A stretch of 64,000 nt of DNA from the NCBI GenBank assembly GCA_030266525.1, contig JAJDIC010000001.1:5901-69900 (forward strand), in the 5' to 3' direction. Positions within the stretch are counted from its first letter, which is position 1. Every line of letters starts with the position of its first letter. The notes beneath the pieces are model-generated. The model saw only the letters and a list, made by a program, of their open reading frames with translations, was not told the DNA's origin and did not search any database. The position numbers and the translations under genes are program-made. Positions 7,165-16,146 of the stretch are shown one piece after another. Origin of the DNA: Desulfovibrio sp. OttesenSCG-928-G15 (GTDB lineage: Bacteria; Desulfobacterota; Desulfovibrionia; Desulfovibrionales; Desulfovibrionaceae).

Positions 7165-10100
7165 ATGCAAAGCACTCGCCGTGATTTTCTTAAAGGCGTG
7201 AGCGCGGGAGTTCTCTGTCTCACGCTGGGGCAGCTTGGTTTTGATCTTGCTGAAGCGAAGGCCTATGCCGGGCAACTCAAGATTGAAGGAGCCAAAGAAG
7301 TTATCAGCGTATGTCCCTTTTGTTCTGTATGCTGTCAGATTATCGCCCACGTGCGGGACGGCAAGCTCGTTTCCACCGAAGGCGACCCGGATTTCCCGGT
7401 GAATGAAGGAGCGCTCTGCGCCAAGGGCGCCGCGCTGTTTACCATGTATACCAGCCACCACCGCCTTACCAAGCCCCTGTACCGTGCCCCCTACAGCGAC
7501 ACCTGGGTTGAGAAGGATTGGGAGTGGACCCTGAACCAGATTGCACGGCGGGTGAAAGACGCCCGCGATCAGGACATGATTCTGCAAAATGACATGGGCC
7601 AGGCCGTTAACCGTCTTGAAAGCATCTTTACCATGGGCACTTCCCACGCCTCCAACGAGGAATGTGCTGTCATTCACCAGTTTATGCGAAGCCTGGGCGT
7701 AGTCCACATGGACCACCAGGCCCGGGTCTGACACAGCCCCACTGTAGCGGCTCTGGCAGAGTCGTTCGGACGCGGTGCAATGACCAACCACTGGATTGAT
7801 ATCAAAAACAGCGATGCGGTGCTGATTATCGGCAGTAACGCTGCCGAGCATCACCCTGTTGCCTTCAAATGGATTATGCGGGCCAAGGATAACGGGGCCG
7901 TGCTCATGCATGTTGACCCGAAATTTTCCCGCACGTCTGCCCGGTGCGATTTCCATGTGCCCTTGCGCTCTGGCACGGACATTCCCTTTTTGGGCGGCAT
8001 GATCAACTACATCTTGTCCAACGAGCTGTATTTCAAGGATTATGTTGATAATTACACCAATGCGGCCTTTGTTGTAGGCAAGGACTATGATTTTAACGAC
8101 GGCCTGTTCAGCGGGTACGATCCGCTTACCCGCAGCTATGACAAGAGCAAGTGGGCCATGGAGAAAGGCCCGGACGGCGGGCCGGTTATGGACCCCACCT
8201 ACAAGAACGAACGCTGCGTTATCAATTTGATGCGCAAGCACTACTCGCGCTATACCCTGAAAAACGTCTCCGACGTGACCGGGGTTTCGCAAAAAGATCT
8301 GCTTCGGGTGTATGAGGCCTTTTGTGCGACCGGAAGGCCGGACAAGGCAGGAACCATTCTCTACGCCCTGGGCTGGACGCAGCATACCGTGGGCGTGCAA
8401 AATATACGCACGTCCACACTTATCCAGCTTCTTCTCGGCAATATCGGCGTGGCCGGGGGCGGCATAAACGCCCTTCGCGGCGAGCCCAATGTGCAGGGTT
8501 CTACCGACCACGCCATCCTTTACCATATCATGCCGGGCTATGCGGCCATGCCGCGCGCGCCCTGGCAAAGTCTTGCCGATTACCAGAAGGCAAACACACC
8601 GGTAACCACGCTGAAAAACAGCGCCAACTGGTGGGGCAACCGGCCAAAATATGTGGTCAGCATGCTCAAGGGCTGGTTTGGGGACGCCGCCACCCCGGAA
8701 AATGATTTTTGTTACGGCTACCTGCCGAAGCTGGAGCCGGGCGAAGACTATTCCTATATGTATGTTATGGATAAAATGTACCATAACAAAATTCGCGGGG
8801 GCTTTATTTTCGGCGTGAACCCCATGAACAGCTTTTCCAATACCAACAAAATGCGGGCCGCGCTGGACAACCTGGACTGGCTTGTTTGCGCGGAACTGCA
8901 TAACTCTGAAACTACAGACAACTGGCAAAGGCCGGGGGTTGACCCGAAGACGAAGAAAACCGAGGTATTCCTTTTGCCCTCGGCCCATCGTATTGAAAAA
9001 GAAGGCACCATCAGCAACAGCGGACGCTGGCTGCAATGGTTTGATCAGGGCGTAAAGCCCGCCGGGGACGCGCGTAATTTTGCCGATATCTATGTGCCCC
9101 TGTTCAACAAGATTCGCGCCCTGTATAAAGCAGAAGGCGGCGTTTTTCCCGAGCCGATAATGAAGCTGCACTGGACGGAACGCTTTGTGGCCGAAGAGTG
9201 GACAAAGCGCATTAACGGTTTTTTCTGGGCAGACTCAAAAGTGGGCGACAAGCAGTACAAACGCGGTCAGCTGGTACCGACCTTTGGGGCCTTGAAGGAT
9301 GACGGTACCACGTCTTCCCTGAACTGGTTGTATACGGGCAGTTATACGGAAGAAGAGGGCAACAAGTCCAAACGGCGGGACAGCAGTCAGACGCCCATGC
9401 AGGAAGCCATCGGCATTTACCCCAACTGGTCGTGGTGCTGGCCGGTAAACCGGCGCATTCTGTACAACCGCGCCTCTGTTGACGTGAACGGCAAACCCTG
9501 GAACCCGAAAAAAGCCGTTATTGCCTGGGAAGACGGCAAGTGGGTGGGCGATGTGCCGGACGGTCCCTGGCCGCCAGTGGCAGACGCTGAAAATGGCAAG
9601 TTGCCCTTCATCATGATGAAGGACGGCTACGCCAACTTCTACGGGCCGGGTCCGGCAGATGGCCCCTTCCCCGAGCACTACGAACCTGCGGAAACGCCGC
9701 TTTCCAGTCATCCCTTCTCAAACCAGCTCAGCAGCCCGGTGTACAAGTTCCATACCTCTGACATGGACCAGATTGCCGCTCCGGCTGACCCGAACTATCC
9801 CTATGTGCTGACCACTTACAGCCTGACCGAACACTGGTGTGGAGGCGGTGAAACGCGCAATGTGCCGAACCTTCTGGAAGCCGAACCGCAGCTCTATATT
9901 GAAATGAGCCACGAACTGGCAAAGGAAAAAGGCATCAAGAACGGCGACGGCGTTCTGGTAAGCAGCCCGCGGGGCAAGGTGGAGGCTATCGCCATGGTTA
10001 CCGTGCGCATTCGGCCTTTCACCATTATGGGAAAAACCGTGCACCTTGTCGGCATGCCCTTTGCCTTTGGCTGGACCACACCCAAATGCGGTGACTCCAC

Positions 10101-10206
10101 CAACAGGCTGACCGTTGGCGCATACGACCCCAACACAACCATACCGGAGTCCAAGGCCTGTTGCGTCAATGTGGAAAAGGCCGAAACACTCACGGAAATA
10201 GGGTAG
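7165..10206 (+). CDS. fdhA: Formate dehydrogenase catalytic subunit FdhA, selenocysteine-containing
   Basis: The catalytic subunit of a periplasmic formate dehydrogenase: it oxidises formate to CO2 at a tungsten or molybdenum bis-pterin site. ATG 7165 follows AAAGGAGG. A twin-arginine signal (STRRDFLKG, R5R6) sends it folded through Tat. A [4Fe-4S] site is formed by C50, C53, C57 and C85. An in-frame TGA at 7729-7731 is residue 189, in the context ARV-U-HSPTVAALAESFGRG, which is the selenocysteine-ligand segment of FdhA/FdnG proteins; translation continues for 824 more codons to TAG. Total length 1013 residues matches the large-subunit family. The molybdopterin dinucleotide-binding domain is at the C-terminus (about 870-1010). 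Decoding requires SelA, SelB and SelC from elsewhere in the genome. Downstream are fdhB, fdhE and cytochrome c3. Confidence 0.97.
7729..7770 (+). promoter_or_regulatory. Selenocysteine UGA codon and putative bacterial SECIS element
   Basis: Bacterial SECIS hairpins lie directly 3' of the UGA. Here the UGA is followed by GC-rich sequence with a short CTGT...GCAG stem around a GGCTCT segment, similar in position to the G/U-containing loop of known fdh elements. I have not folded it; the protein-level continuity across the UGA is the stronger evidence. Confidence 0.6.
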
Positions 10207-10220
10207 GGCCTTGATAGTAT

Positions 10221-10285
10221 GGGGGCATCGCCCCCAACCAAGCCCCAGCAAGGGGCCTGGTTCTTAAGGGGCAGCGCCCCTTAAG
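10221..10285. repeat. Three tandem hairpins between fdhA and fdhB
   Basis: Three consecutive inverted repeats lie in the 155-base gap: GGGGGC/GCCCCC (10221-10235), AACCAAGCCCC paired imperfectly with GGGGCCTGGTT (10236-10262), and a perfect CTTAAGGGGC/GCCCCTTAAG (10263-10285). None is followed by a T run, so simple termination is unlikely; a REP-like element or an mRNA processing/stability structure that sets the fdhA:fdhB ratio fits better. Confidence 0.75.
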
Positions 10286-10361
10286 CCGCCGGAGGCATCA
10301 CAAACGGAAATGAAATACCAAAGGGGTGCGCAAGAGCTGCGCGTCCGTAAGGAATATAGCC

Positions 10362-11021
10362 ATGCCGAAGACTATTTTGATTGATACGACAAGGTGTACG
10401 GCCTGCCGGGGTTGCCAGATAGCGTGCAAGGAGTGGCATGATTTGCCGGCAAATGAAACGAAGCAGCGCGGCTCCCACCAGAACCCGCCGGATTTGAACC
10501 CGTATAACCTGAAAATCGTCCGCTTTAATGAACGCATGGACGAGCACGGCAAGGTGATCTGGAATTTCTTTCCGGATCAGTGCCGCCACTGCCTGACGCC
10601 CATTTGCAAGGATGTTGCCGATATGGCCGTGCCCGGCGCCATTATCAAGGATGCCAAAACGGGCGCTGTGCTGGTTACGGACAAAACAGCCGAGCTGTCT
10701 GCCGAAGACGCAAAGGCCATAATTGACGCCTGTCCGTATAATATTCCCCGGCTTGACCCGAAAACGAACTGTCTGACCAAATGTGATATGTGCATTGACC
10801 GGCAGGCGGCGGGCCTGCCGCCGGTATGTGTGAAGACCTGCCCAACCGGGGCCATGGTCTATGGCGAGCGCGAAGAAGTTTTGCCTCTTGCCAAAAAACG
10901 GCTGGATACAGCGTTGCAACGTTTCCCCAAGGCCTTTTTGGCCGACTACCGGGATGTGAGTATTATCTACCTTCTGGCAGAAGAAAAAGAGCATTATCAC
11001 GAGTACGCGGCTTTTATGTAG
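10362..11021 (+). CDS. fdhB: Formate dehydrogenase iron-sulfur (beta) subunit FdhB
   Basis: An electron-transfer subunit of 219 residues with four ferredoxin-type Cys groups: C12-x2-C-x2-C-x3-C (CTACRGCQIAC), CRHCLTPIC, CPYN...CLTKCDMC, and CVKTCPTG, enough for up to four [4Fe-4S] clusters that pass electrons from FdhA to cytochrome c3. ATG 10362 has AAGGA upstream; a longer in-frame start at 10326 adds 12 residues without a better site. There is no signal peptide and no C-terminal membrane helix, so it should be exported together with FdhA by the Tat hitchhiker mechanism, as known for soluble Desulfovibrio formate dehydrogenases. Confidence 0.95.
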   Translation: MPKTILIDTTRCTACRGCQIACKEWHDLPANETKQRGSHQNPPDLNPYNLKIVRFNERMDEHGKVIWNFFPDQCRHCLTPICKDVADMAVPGAIIKDAKTGAVLVTDKTAELSAEDAKAIIDACPYNIPRLDPKTNCLTKCDMCIDRQAAGLPPVCVKTCPTGAMVYGEREEVLPLAKKRLDTALQRFPKAFLADYRDVSIIYLLAEEKEHYHEYAAFM

Positions 11022-11112
11022 TTGCGACCGCGGCCTGTTTTTCAATACCGGATTTTGTGAAAAACAGGCTCCAGAGTGCTGCTTAATCCTGTAACAGTGG
11101 TGGAAAAAAGAC

Positions 11113-12126
11113 ATGGCTGCATCGAGCCTGAGCCTGGAACAAACCCTGGAAGAAATACTTGCCCGCCGCCCGGTTCTGGAACCTGTGCTGCAGGCCTTTG
11201 CCCCGGCGTTGGCGGCACAGGTGGAACTTTCGCAAACATTGCAGTCCGGCCCGTCTGCGGTGCAGCTTTCTTTGCCGCCAATGCAGGCCGAACGCGTGGG
11301 GCAGGGGGCTTCGATTCTTGCCGGTCAAAACCTGGACGGCCTGGAAAACGCGCTGCTTAAGAGCGCACAAACGCTGTTGCCGGTGCTTTCACAGCGTACG
11401 TTTCTTGCTCCCCATATGCCTGCGCTTGAAGCCTGGTTTTTGCGCCCGCTGATTGCCGGGGGAGCGCAAGCAAACGGGGCTGGCGCAAGCGGGGCTGATG
11501 CGCCGCACACCCGGCGTTCAGAAAAAGATCCGCGTGTCCGGCTGGCTGAAGCCCGTGTTTCCGGCTACCAGGAAGCCCTGCTCCGTCTTGCCGGGGAGGG
11601 GGATATTGATCCGCAGGTGCTGGATTTTGTGTTCGGCTTTGTTGTTGCTCCGGTATTTCGGGCTGTGGCTGCGAAGTTGCTGGACGCAGAGGGGCGGGGT
11701 AGTTGGGATGAAGGCGAGCTTTGGCGGCAGGGCTATTGCCCGGTGTGCGGGGCCATGCCCTCCATCGGCTGGCTGGACAAGCCGGCACTGGATGAGAAAA
11801 ACGCCTACCTTGCCGGGGGCGGGGGCAAAAAACACCTGCATTGCGGCGTATGCGGCACAAACTGGCTCTGCAAGCGCGGCACTTGCCCGGCATGCTCCGA
11901 AGAGGGCAACGGGGTTATGGAAATCCTGCGCGAGAGCGGCGCTTCCCACGGAGAACGGCTGGACTGGTGCACCAAGTGCAAGAGCTACTGTCCGACTATT
12001 GATCTGCGTGAACGTGAGCATATGCCCAACCTGGAGGGCGCTGCTATAGGCATGATGCATCTGGATATGGTGGCCGCCAAGAAAAAATTGCACCCGGTAC
12101 GTCCGTCATTCTGGAACCTCTTTTGA
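11113..12126 (+). CDS. fdhE: Formate dehydrogenase accessory/assembly protein FdhE
   Basis: A cytoplasmic 337-residue protein with a variable helical N-terminal half and a C-terminal zinc/iron-ribbon region: CPVC (C209 and C212), CGVCGTNW, CPACSEEG and CTKCKSYCPTID. This four-knuckle arrangement is characteristic of FdhE, which binds the catalytic subunit before Tat export and is needed for active enzyme. The position between fdhB and the cytochrome c3 gene repeats the order known in Desulfovibrio vulgaris for the fdhABC3 locus. The N-terminal half contains a low-complexity Gly/Ala insertion near residues 115-130. Confidence 0.9.
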   Translation: MAASSLSLEQTLEEILARRPVLEPVLQAFAPALAAQVELSQTLQSGPSAVQLSLPPMQAERVGQGASILAGQNLDGLENALLKSAQTLLPVLSQRTFLAPHMPALEAWFLRPLIAGGAQANGAGASGADAPHTRRSEKDPRVRLAEARVSGYQEALLRLAGEGDIDPQVLDFVFGFVVAPVFRAVAAKLLDAEGRGSWDEGELWRQGYCPVCGAMPSIGWLDKPALDEKNAYLAGGGGKKHLHCGVCGTNWLCKRGTCPACSEEGNGVMEILRESGASHGERLDWCTKCKSYCPTIDLREREHMPNLEGAAIGMMHLDMVAAKKKLHPVRPSFWNLF

Positions 12127-12329
12127 TCAAGAGCCTCACGGTTTTATGCGTTTCGGCCATTCTCCCCGGGCGCGGGTTCATGGCTTGCCGCCTCTATACA
12201 TTGTGCCGACGATTGTATATGCATACTATGATCATGCGGTGAAAATAGCAGTCCGCACATACTTTGCCTGGTTTTGGCAGGGCCGGAACAGAGAACCTTT
12301 GAAACACTGTTTTGAGAAGGAGAGCATGC

Positions 12330-12776
12330 ATGAGATACCTGACAGCGGTTTTGGTTGCGCTTGTTTTTGTGTGCGTTGGGGCAGCGCAGGCCAAAGACGA
12401 CAAGGGGCCTGGAGCAATCAAGAACAACCCTATCCTTATCGAAGGCGGGGAGTCCGCGAGGATGAGCGTTATTTTTTCGCATAAATCCCACAGGGGCAAA
12501 GGGTTCAACTGTAGAACCTGCCACCATGAAAGTTCTTCCAACACTCCGTATTCTTCTTGCCGCGAATGTCACAGCACCCCCGGTGCCCGTGAACGTGACG
12601 AAATGAGCATGTTCATGGCCTTTCACGCCAAGGGAACCGACCGTTCCTGTTATGGCTGTCATGCCAAACTGGCGGAACAATCTCCCGGTGCATATCCTTC
12701 TTTCCAGGGCTGCCGCCCCTGCCACAGCACTCAGGCCCGTGAAGCTGCTGCGGCTTTCAAAGCCGCCCAGCAGTAA
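12330..12776 (+). CDS. Tetraheme cytochrome c3 of the formate dehydrogenase operon
   Basis: A periplasmic electron carrier of 148 residues. A signal peptide ends near AAQAKDD (residue about 21). Four c-type heme motifs, all CXXCH, are at C61-C64-H65, C77-C80-H81, C107-C110-H111 and C128-C131-H132; candidate distal ligands include H51, H54, H66 and H99. This number and spacing is the class III cytochrome c3 fold. ATG 12330 is preceded by GAGAAGGAGAG. As the last gene of the operon it is expected to be the third subunit (C3) of the FdhABC3 complex and to hand electrons to the periplasmic cytochrome c3 pool or membrane complexes. Confidence 0.94.
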   Translation: MRYLTAVLVALVFVCVGAAQAKDDKGPGAIKNNPILIEGGESARMSVIFSHKSHRGKGFNCRTCHHESSSNTPYSSCRECHSTPGARERDEMSMFMAFHAKGTDRSCYGCHAKLAEQSPGAYPSFQGCRPCHSTQAREAAAAFKAAQQ

Positions 12777-12797
12777 CCGGGTACTTGCATACTGGTG

Positions 12798-12851
12798 ATA
12801 CGCCTCAAAGCCATGGGACCATGCGCCCTGGTTTTGGGGCGTATTGTTTTT
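12798..12851 (+). terminator. Intrinsic terminator of the fdh operon
   Basis: A long imperfect stem (ATACGCC...CAAA...CCA pairing with TGG...TTTG...GGCGTAT) is followed by TGTTTTT about 22 bases after the cytochrome c3 stop. Confidence 0.8.
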
Positions 12852-13001
12852 AAGGAAGCGCTGATTAATGGTCTTTTTGCCCTCTGGCCGCGTCAGACTC
12901 ATCCCGTGTGAAGCTCATGTATGTCTTGATACACTTCGCCTCGCCCGGAATTCGCCTTCCTTGCCAGAAAACAAAAATCCTCATTAATCAGAGCTTCCTT
13001 A
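12851..13001. repeat. 151-bp MITE-like element with 20-bp terminal inverted repeats
   Basis: The ends 12851-12870 (TAAGGAAGCGCTGATTAATG) and 12982-13001 are inverted copies with one mismatch in 20. Both ends start with TA, as expected for non-autonomous elements that insert at TA. The 111-bp interior has no credible gene. It lies exactly between two terminators that face each other. Confidence 0.65.
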
Positions 13002-13027
13002 AGGAAGTTGTGAGAGGCAAAGGCTGC

Positions 13028-13069
13028 AAAAAAAACTACGCAGGTAAGTAAATACTTGCCTGCGTAGTT
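13028..13069 (-). terminator. Intrinsic terminator of the minus-strand lipoprotein gene
   Basis: A 17-bp stem (13034-13050 and 13053-13069) with a 2-base loop and one G-T pair; on the minus strand it is followed by a run of eight T. It sits 25 bases after the stop of the gene ending at 13094. Confidence 0.9.
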
Positions 13070-13093
13070 GCAAAGGAAAAATACGGGAGGTAT

Positions 13094-13489
13094 TTATTGC
13101 GCCTTTGCGGGTATGGCCGGGCCGGGGTGCATGGGCCGGGGCATTCCGGCTGTGCAGTTTTTCTCTTCAATGGCCTTGCGGCACAACTCCATGCGGCTGT
13201 GGACAAAAAGCATTTCGGCCTGCTTTGGGGTCATGTCTTTTGTGGTAAAAGGCAGGGGTTTTCCTGAGCGGGCAGCGGCAAGTACCGCTTCTCCCGGTTC
13301 CAGTTCTTCAAAGCGTTTGCCAAGGGCGTTAATGGCCACGTGCAGTTGTTCGCAACTATAGCTTGTGTAGTCGGCATTATAGTCGGGCGTTGCCGGTTGA
13401 GAGGCCTTTTGCCCGGCAGATTTGCTGCTCTGGGCGCAGGCCGTGAAGGGCAATAACAGCAGCAGGCCAACAAGGCAGGCTATTTTCAT
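13094..13489 (-). CDS. Small predicted lipoprotein (paralog of the 13653-14051 product)
   Basis: A 131-residue envelope protein. ATG 13489 follows AAGGAGA; longer in-frame starts upstream lack this. The signal peptide MKIACLVGLLLLLPFTAC ends in a lipobox-like FTAC. The mature N-terminus contains YTSYSCEQLHVAINALGKRF, which matches the YNGYSCEQLRAEMDRLGQRE segment of the next upstream gene, so the two are paralogs. The C-terminus has a pair of Cys and a Pro/Met-rich tail. Family not recognised; conserved Cys residues suggest a disulfide. Confidence 0.75.
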   Translation of the reverse strand: MKIACLVGLLLLLPFTACAQSSKSAGQKASQPATPDYNADYTSYSCEQLHVAINALGKRFEELEPGEAVLAAARSGKPLPFTTKDMTPKQAEMLFVHSRMELCRKAIEEKNCTAGMPRPMHPGPAIPAKAQ

Positions 13490-13652
13490 ATAGATTTTCT
13501 CCTTGAACAGCATTTTGAATTTCAGAGGTTCCCCCCTGGCGCCGACAAAGGAAAACGTTGTCAGCGCCGGAGGGATGCGCATCTTTCTGCGGCGCGTACA
13601 GAGCACCACTGCGCCAAGCGCTGTGGTGGGGGCAAAAGGCAAAACAATACGC

Positions 13653-14051
13653 CTACCGCTTGCCGTGCTTGCGCCCTGAGCCGGGGTAGGGCCCATATTC
13701 GTTCGGGTCTCTGCGGTTGTGCTTTCCGCAGTTGTTTTGCTTCATGAGGTTGTGAACCTTGCGCAGCCTGTTGTGCACGTTGGCCAGTTCGTCTGCGTCG
13801 TTCGGGTGGTTGTCGTAGTTCTGCTTGTGGTGCTTGTGGTCGTACTTGTCTCCCCATTCCCCTGTGTGACCGAGTTTTCTTTTCAGCTCGTCTTCACGCT
13901 GTCCGAGTCTGTCCATTTCAGCACGAAGCTGCTCACAGGAATACCCGTTATAGCTGGGGCCGGGACCATAGGTGGCGTCCACAGGAATAAAACACCCGGA
14001 CAGGGGCATCAGGAATAAAAGGCATAATCCGGCAAGTAAAGAAAAACGCAT
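13653..14051 (-). CDS. Small predicted lipoprotein, His/Asn/Lys-rich
   Basis: A 132-residue protein with signal peptide and lipobox PLSGC. After GYSCEQLRAEMDRLGQRE comes a very hydrophilic stretch with clustered His (KYDHKHHKQNYDNHPNDA), then NVHNRLRKVHNLMKQNNCGKHN and a basic Gly-rich tail. The shared SCEQL motif followed by a coiled-coil-like heptad makes it a paralog of the 13094-13489 product. The His-rich loop could bind metal, but that is speculative. Family not recognised. Confidence 0.75.
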   Translation of the reverse strand: MRFSLLAGLCLLFLMPLSGCFIPVDATYGPGPSYNGYSCEQLRAEMDRLGQREDELKRKLGHTGEWGDKYDHKHHKQNYDNHPNDADELANVHNRLRKVHNLMKQNNCGKHNRRDPNEYGPYPGSGRKHGKR

Positions 14052-14202
14052 ACACTCTCCGTAAAAGAAAAAGGGTTGAAAAAGTACTGCAAAAAAAATG
14101 GGTTTCAGTCAGTATGCTAACCGGGGCTGTCCCCAAACCCAAGACGTAGTGGAAAAAATAATGCCATTGATCGGGGGCTGACTTCACCTACAGCCGTAAA
14201 GG

Positions 14203-14649
14203 TTACTCTGCGTCGTCTGCTTGTCTTCCCGCCGTGCGTTTGTAGCGAATTTTTACCTTGGGCTGCGCGGTATTGTGCATGAGCAGGGTGTTCTGGTCCA
14301 CAACGGTAAAAACTTCATGCCTGTTGGGTTCATCCAGGTAGGCAATGGTTGTGGCGTTGTCTTTCTGACGGACAACCTTGAACTTGGTAAACAGCGGCGG
14401 CTGACTGCCGGAAAGGCTTTCCACGCGCATTTCTCCACGGGCGGTATTGATGGAGATGAAGTTTTCCTTCAACGCTCTGTAGATGATATCTTTTTTAAGG
14501 GGTTTTCCGGGGTACATCTGTTGCCACGAATAGTCGGCGTCACACAGCCAGTCACCATCGGGCGACAATGCTGTGCCGGAGGTTTTTCCTGCGCAGGCGA
14601 ACAGAAATACTACACACAAACAAAGGGATACATTTGTAAAAAGCCTCAT
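14203..14649 (-). CDS. Small predicted lipoprotein (paralog of the 14748-15161 product)
   Basis: A 148-residue protein with a signal peptide ending in LFAC. The mature domain opens with DGDWLCDADYSWQQMYPGKP and closes with VVDQNTLLMHNT...KIRYKR. The same order of motifs is found in the gene just upstream, so this is a local duplication with divergence. Alternating hydrophobic residues suggest a beta-rich, lipocalin-like small domain, but I cannot name a family. Confidence 0.75.
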   Translation of the reverse strand: MRLFTNVSLCLCVVFLFACAGKTSGTALSPDGDWLCDADYSWQQMYPGKPLKKDIIYRALKENFISINTARGEMRVESLSGSQPPLFTKFKVVRQKDNATTIAYLDEPNRHEVFTVVDQNTLLMHNTAQPKVKIRYKRTAGRQADDAE

Positions 14650-14747
14650 AATCGCAGCACTTCCATCAGGTTATATCAGCCGTTTATCCATGGGGTAGCG
14701 GGTTTTGCGTATCTATGGGAAGCGCGCAAGCCGCAGAGCGGGCATAC

Positions 14748-15161
14748 TTATTTGCGGCGCTTGAAAACAAACCCTTTTTGCGGGTTTTGCGGGTCATGAA
14801 TGAACAGGGTGGTGGCGTCCTTGAGTTCAAATACATCGCCATCATCAATGGTTATGCTGTTCGGGGCTTGCGAGACAATATTCAGCGTACTGTTTACCTC
14901 GGAAGTCGGGCCAAAAGCTTCATTCCACATAACCATTTTTCTATTTTTCATATCAAGGCGGAGTCTGGCCTGGGCCAGAGCCTTGTAGTCATTGTCTTGC
15001 GTAAACCGTTCGCCGGGGTGCCACAAGGCCCAGGTGGCCCTGGCGTCACACGTCCATTCTCCGTCTAGTTTATCCATGACGGTAAGGTTTTTTTTGGCGG
15101 CACAGGCGCTAAGGCACATAAGCATTGCCAAAATAAAAATGTAGGCGAAACGGTTTTTCAC
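14748..15161 (-). CDS. Small predicted lipoprotein
   Basis: A 137-residue protein. The start is GTG 15161 with AGGAG 7 bases upstream. The lipobox is CLSAC. The motifs DGEWTCDARATWALWHPGER and DATTLFIHDPQNP...FVFKR align with the neighbouring 14203-14649 product, giving a second paralogous pair in this four-gene lipoprotein array. Function unknown; likely outer-membrane or periplasmic because of the lipid anchor. Confidence 0.75.
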   Translation of the reverse strand: MKNRFAYIFILAMLMCLSACAAKKNLTVMDKLDGEWTCDARATWALWHPGERFTQDNDYKALAQARLRLDMKNRKMVMWNEAFGPTSEVNSTLNIVSQAPNSITIDDGDVFELKDATTLFIHDPQNPQKGFVFKRRK

Positions 15162-15396
15162 GGCTGGCTCCTGACTCTGATTAGCAAGAAATGTGGATGG
15201 ATATCTGTCAGTTTATCAAGCGGCGGTTGCGAAGACAAGGGCTTTCATGGGAATAAAAACAGGGCGCATTCGTAGCGCATGCCCCCTCTGGCTGCTGACA
15301 AAACGTTCAGGGCGACAGTATTGACTTGTATTGAGGGTTTATAGCATGCCTGCCCTGATGCAACGCTGTCGGCAAAACGAAAAAGGATGTCCGGTA

Positions 15397-16146
15397 ATGC
15401 AGGTATTTGAATACGGTTCCCGAGAAACGCACTACCTTGCGCGCAAGGATGCGGCTTTGGCAGCGGTCATGAAAGAAATCGGCCATGTATACCGGGAAGT
15501 TACCCCGGACCTTTTCGCCGCGCTTGTACAGCAGATAGTCTGTCAGCAAATTTCCACAAAGGGCGCAATGACCATCTGGAACCGCATGCTTGCGGCCTTC
15601 GGCTCTCTTACCCCGCAGTCTCTTACCCCGCAGTCTCTTGCCCTTGCGCCGATTGAAGATATCCAGAAATGCGGTATGTCCATGCGAAAAGCCGGGTACA
15701 TCAAGGAACTGACCCAAACCGTGCAGGACGGCCGACTGGATTTGAACGCCCTGCGCACCATGCCGGACGACGAGCTTTGCGCCCATCTTGTGCAGATTAA
15801 AGGTATTGGCGTATGGACGGCGGAAATGCTGATGACCTTTTCCATGCAGCGGCCTGACGTTATGAGCTGGGACGATATTGCCATTCACCGTGGCCTGCGC
15901 ATGCTTTACCGACACAGGAAAATAAGCAGAGAACTATTTGCAAGGTATAAAAAACGCTACTCGCCGTATGCTTCCGTTGCCAGCCTGTATTTGTGGGAAA
16001 TAGCCGGGGGTGGGTGCAAGGGGCTTGTGGACCCTGCGCCCCTGAGCGAAGCGCAAAAAAGGGCCAGAGCCAAAAAACGCGGAAAAGACAAGGCAAAAAG
16101 AGCTTCCCCCGGCTCTCCCGGCCCGGAGCGGGGCAGCAGGGCATGA
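15397..16146 (+). CDS. DNA-3-methyladenine glycosylase, AlkA/HhH-GPD family
   Basis: A base-excision repair glycosylase of 249 residues. It shows the HhH-GPD fold: LVQQIVCQQIS near residue 40, the helix-hairpin-helix VQIKGIGVWTAEM (from about 132), and the catalytic Asp in SWDDIAIHRG (residue 159 or 160). It would excise alkylated purines in the cytoplasm. ATG 15397 has AAAGGA upstream; in-frame ATGs at 15331 and 15346 lack a site. A 15-bp unit is tandemly repeated at 15604-15633, adding SLTPQ twice. The Lys-rich tail overlaps the next gene by ATGA, so the two are translationally coupled. Confidence 0.92.
   Translation: MQVFEYGSRETHYLARKDAALAAVMKEIGHVYREVTPDLFAALVQQIVCQQISTKGAMTIWNRMLAAFGSLTPQSLTPQSLALAPIEDIQKCGMSMRKAGYIKELTQTVQDGRLDLNALRTMPDDELCAHLVQIKGIGVWTAEMLMTFSMQRPDVMSWDDIAIHRGLRMLYRHRKISRELFARYKKRYSPYASVASLYLWEIAGGGCKGLVDPAPLSEAQKRARAKKRGKDKAKRASPGSPGPERGSRA
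15604..15633 (+). repeat. In-frame 15-bp tandem repeat in the glycosylase gene
   Basis: The unit TCTCTTACCCCGCAG occurs twice perfectly and is followed by a third, partial TCTCTT. It encodes SLTPQ repeats on a surface loop. Confidence 0.9.

Noticed and set aside
7111..7780. fdhA as a pseudogene or two genes split by a stop codon
   Set aside because: The stop is UGA at the exact selenocysteine position of the family and the downstream frame continues the protein without loss.
7120..9171. 683-codon open frame on the minus strand opposite fdhA
   Set aside because: It is the antisense shadow of a strongly conserved gene; no ribosome site, no domain.
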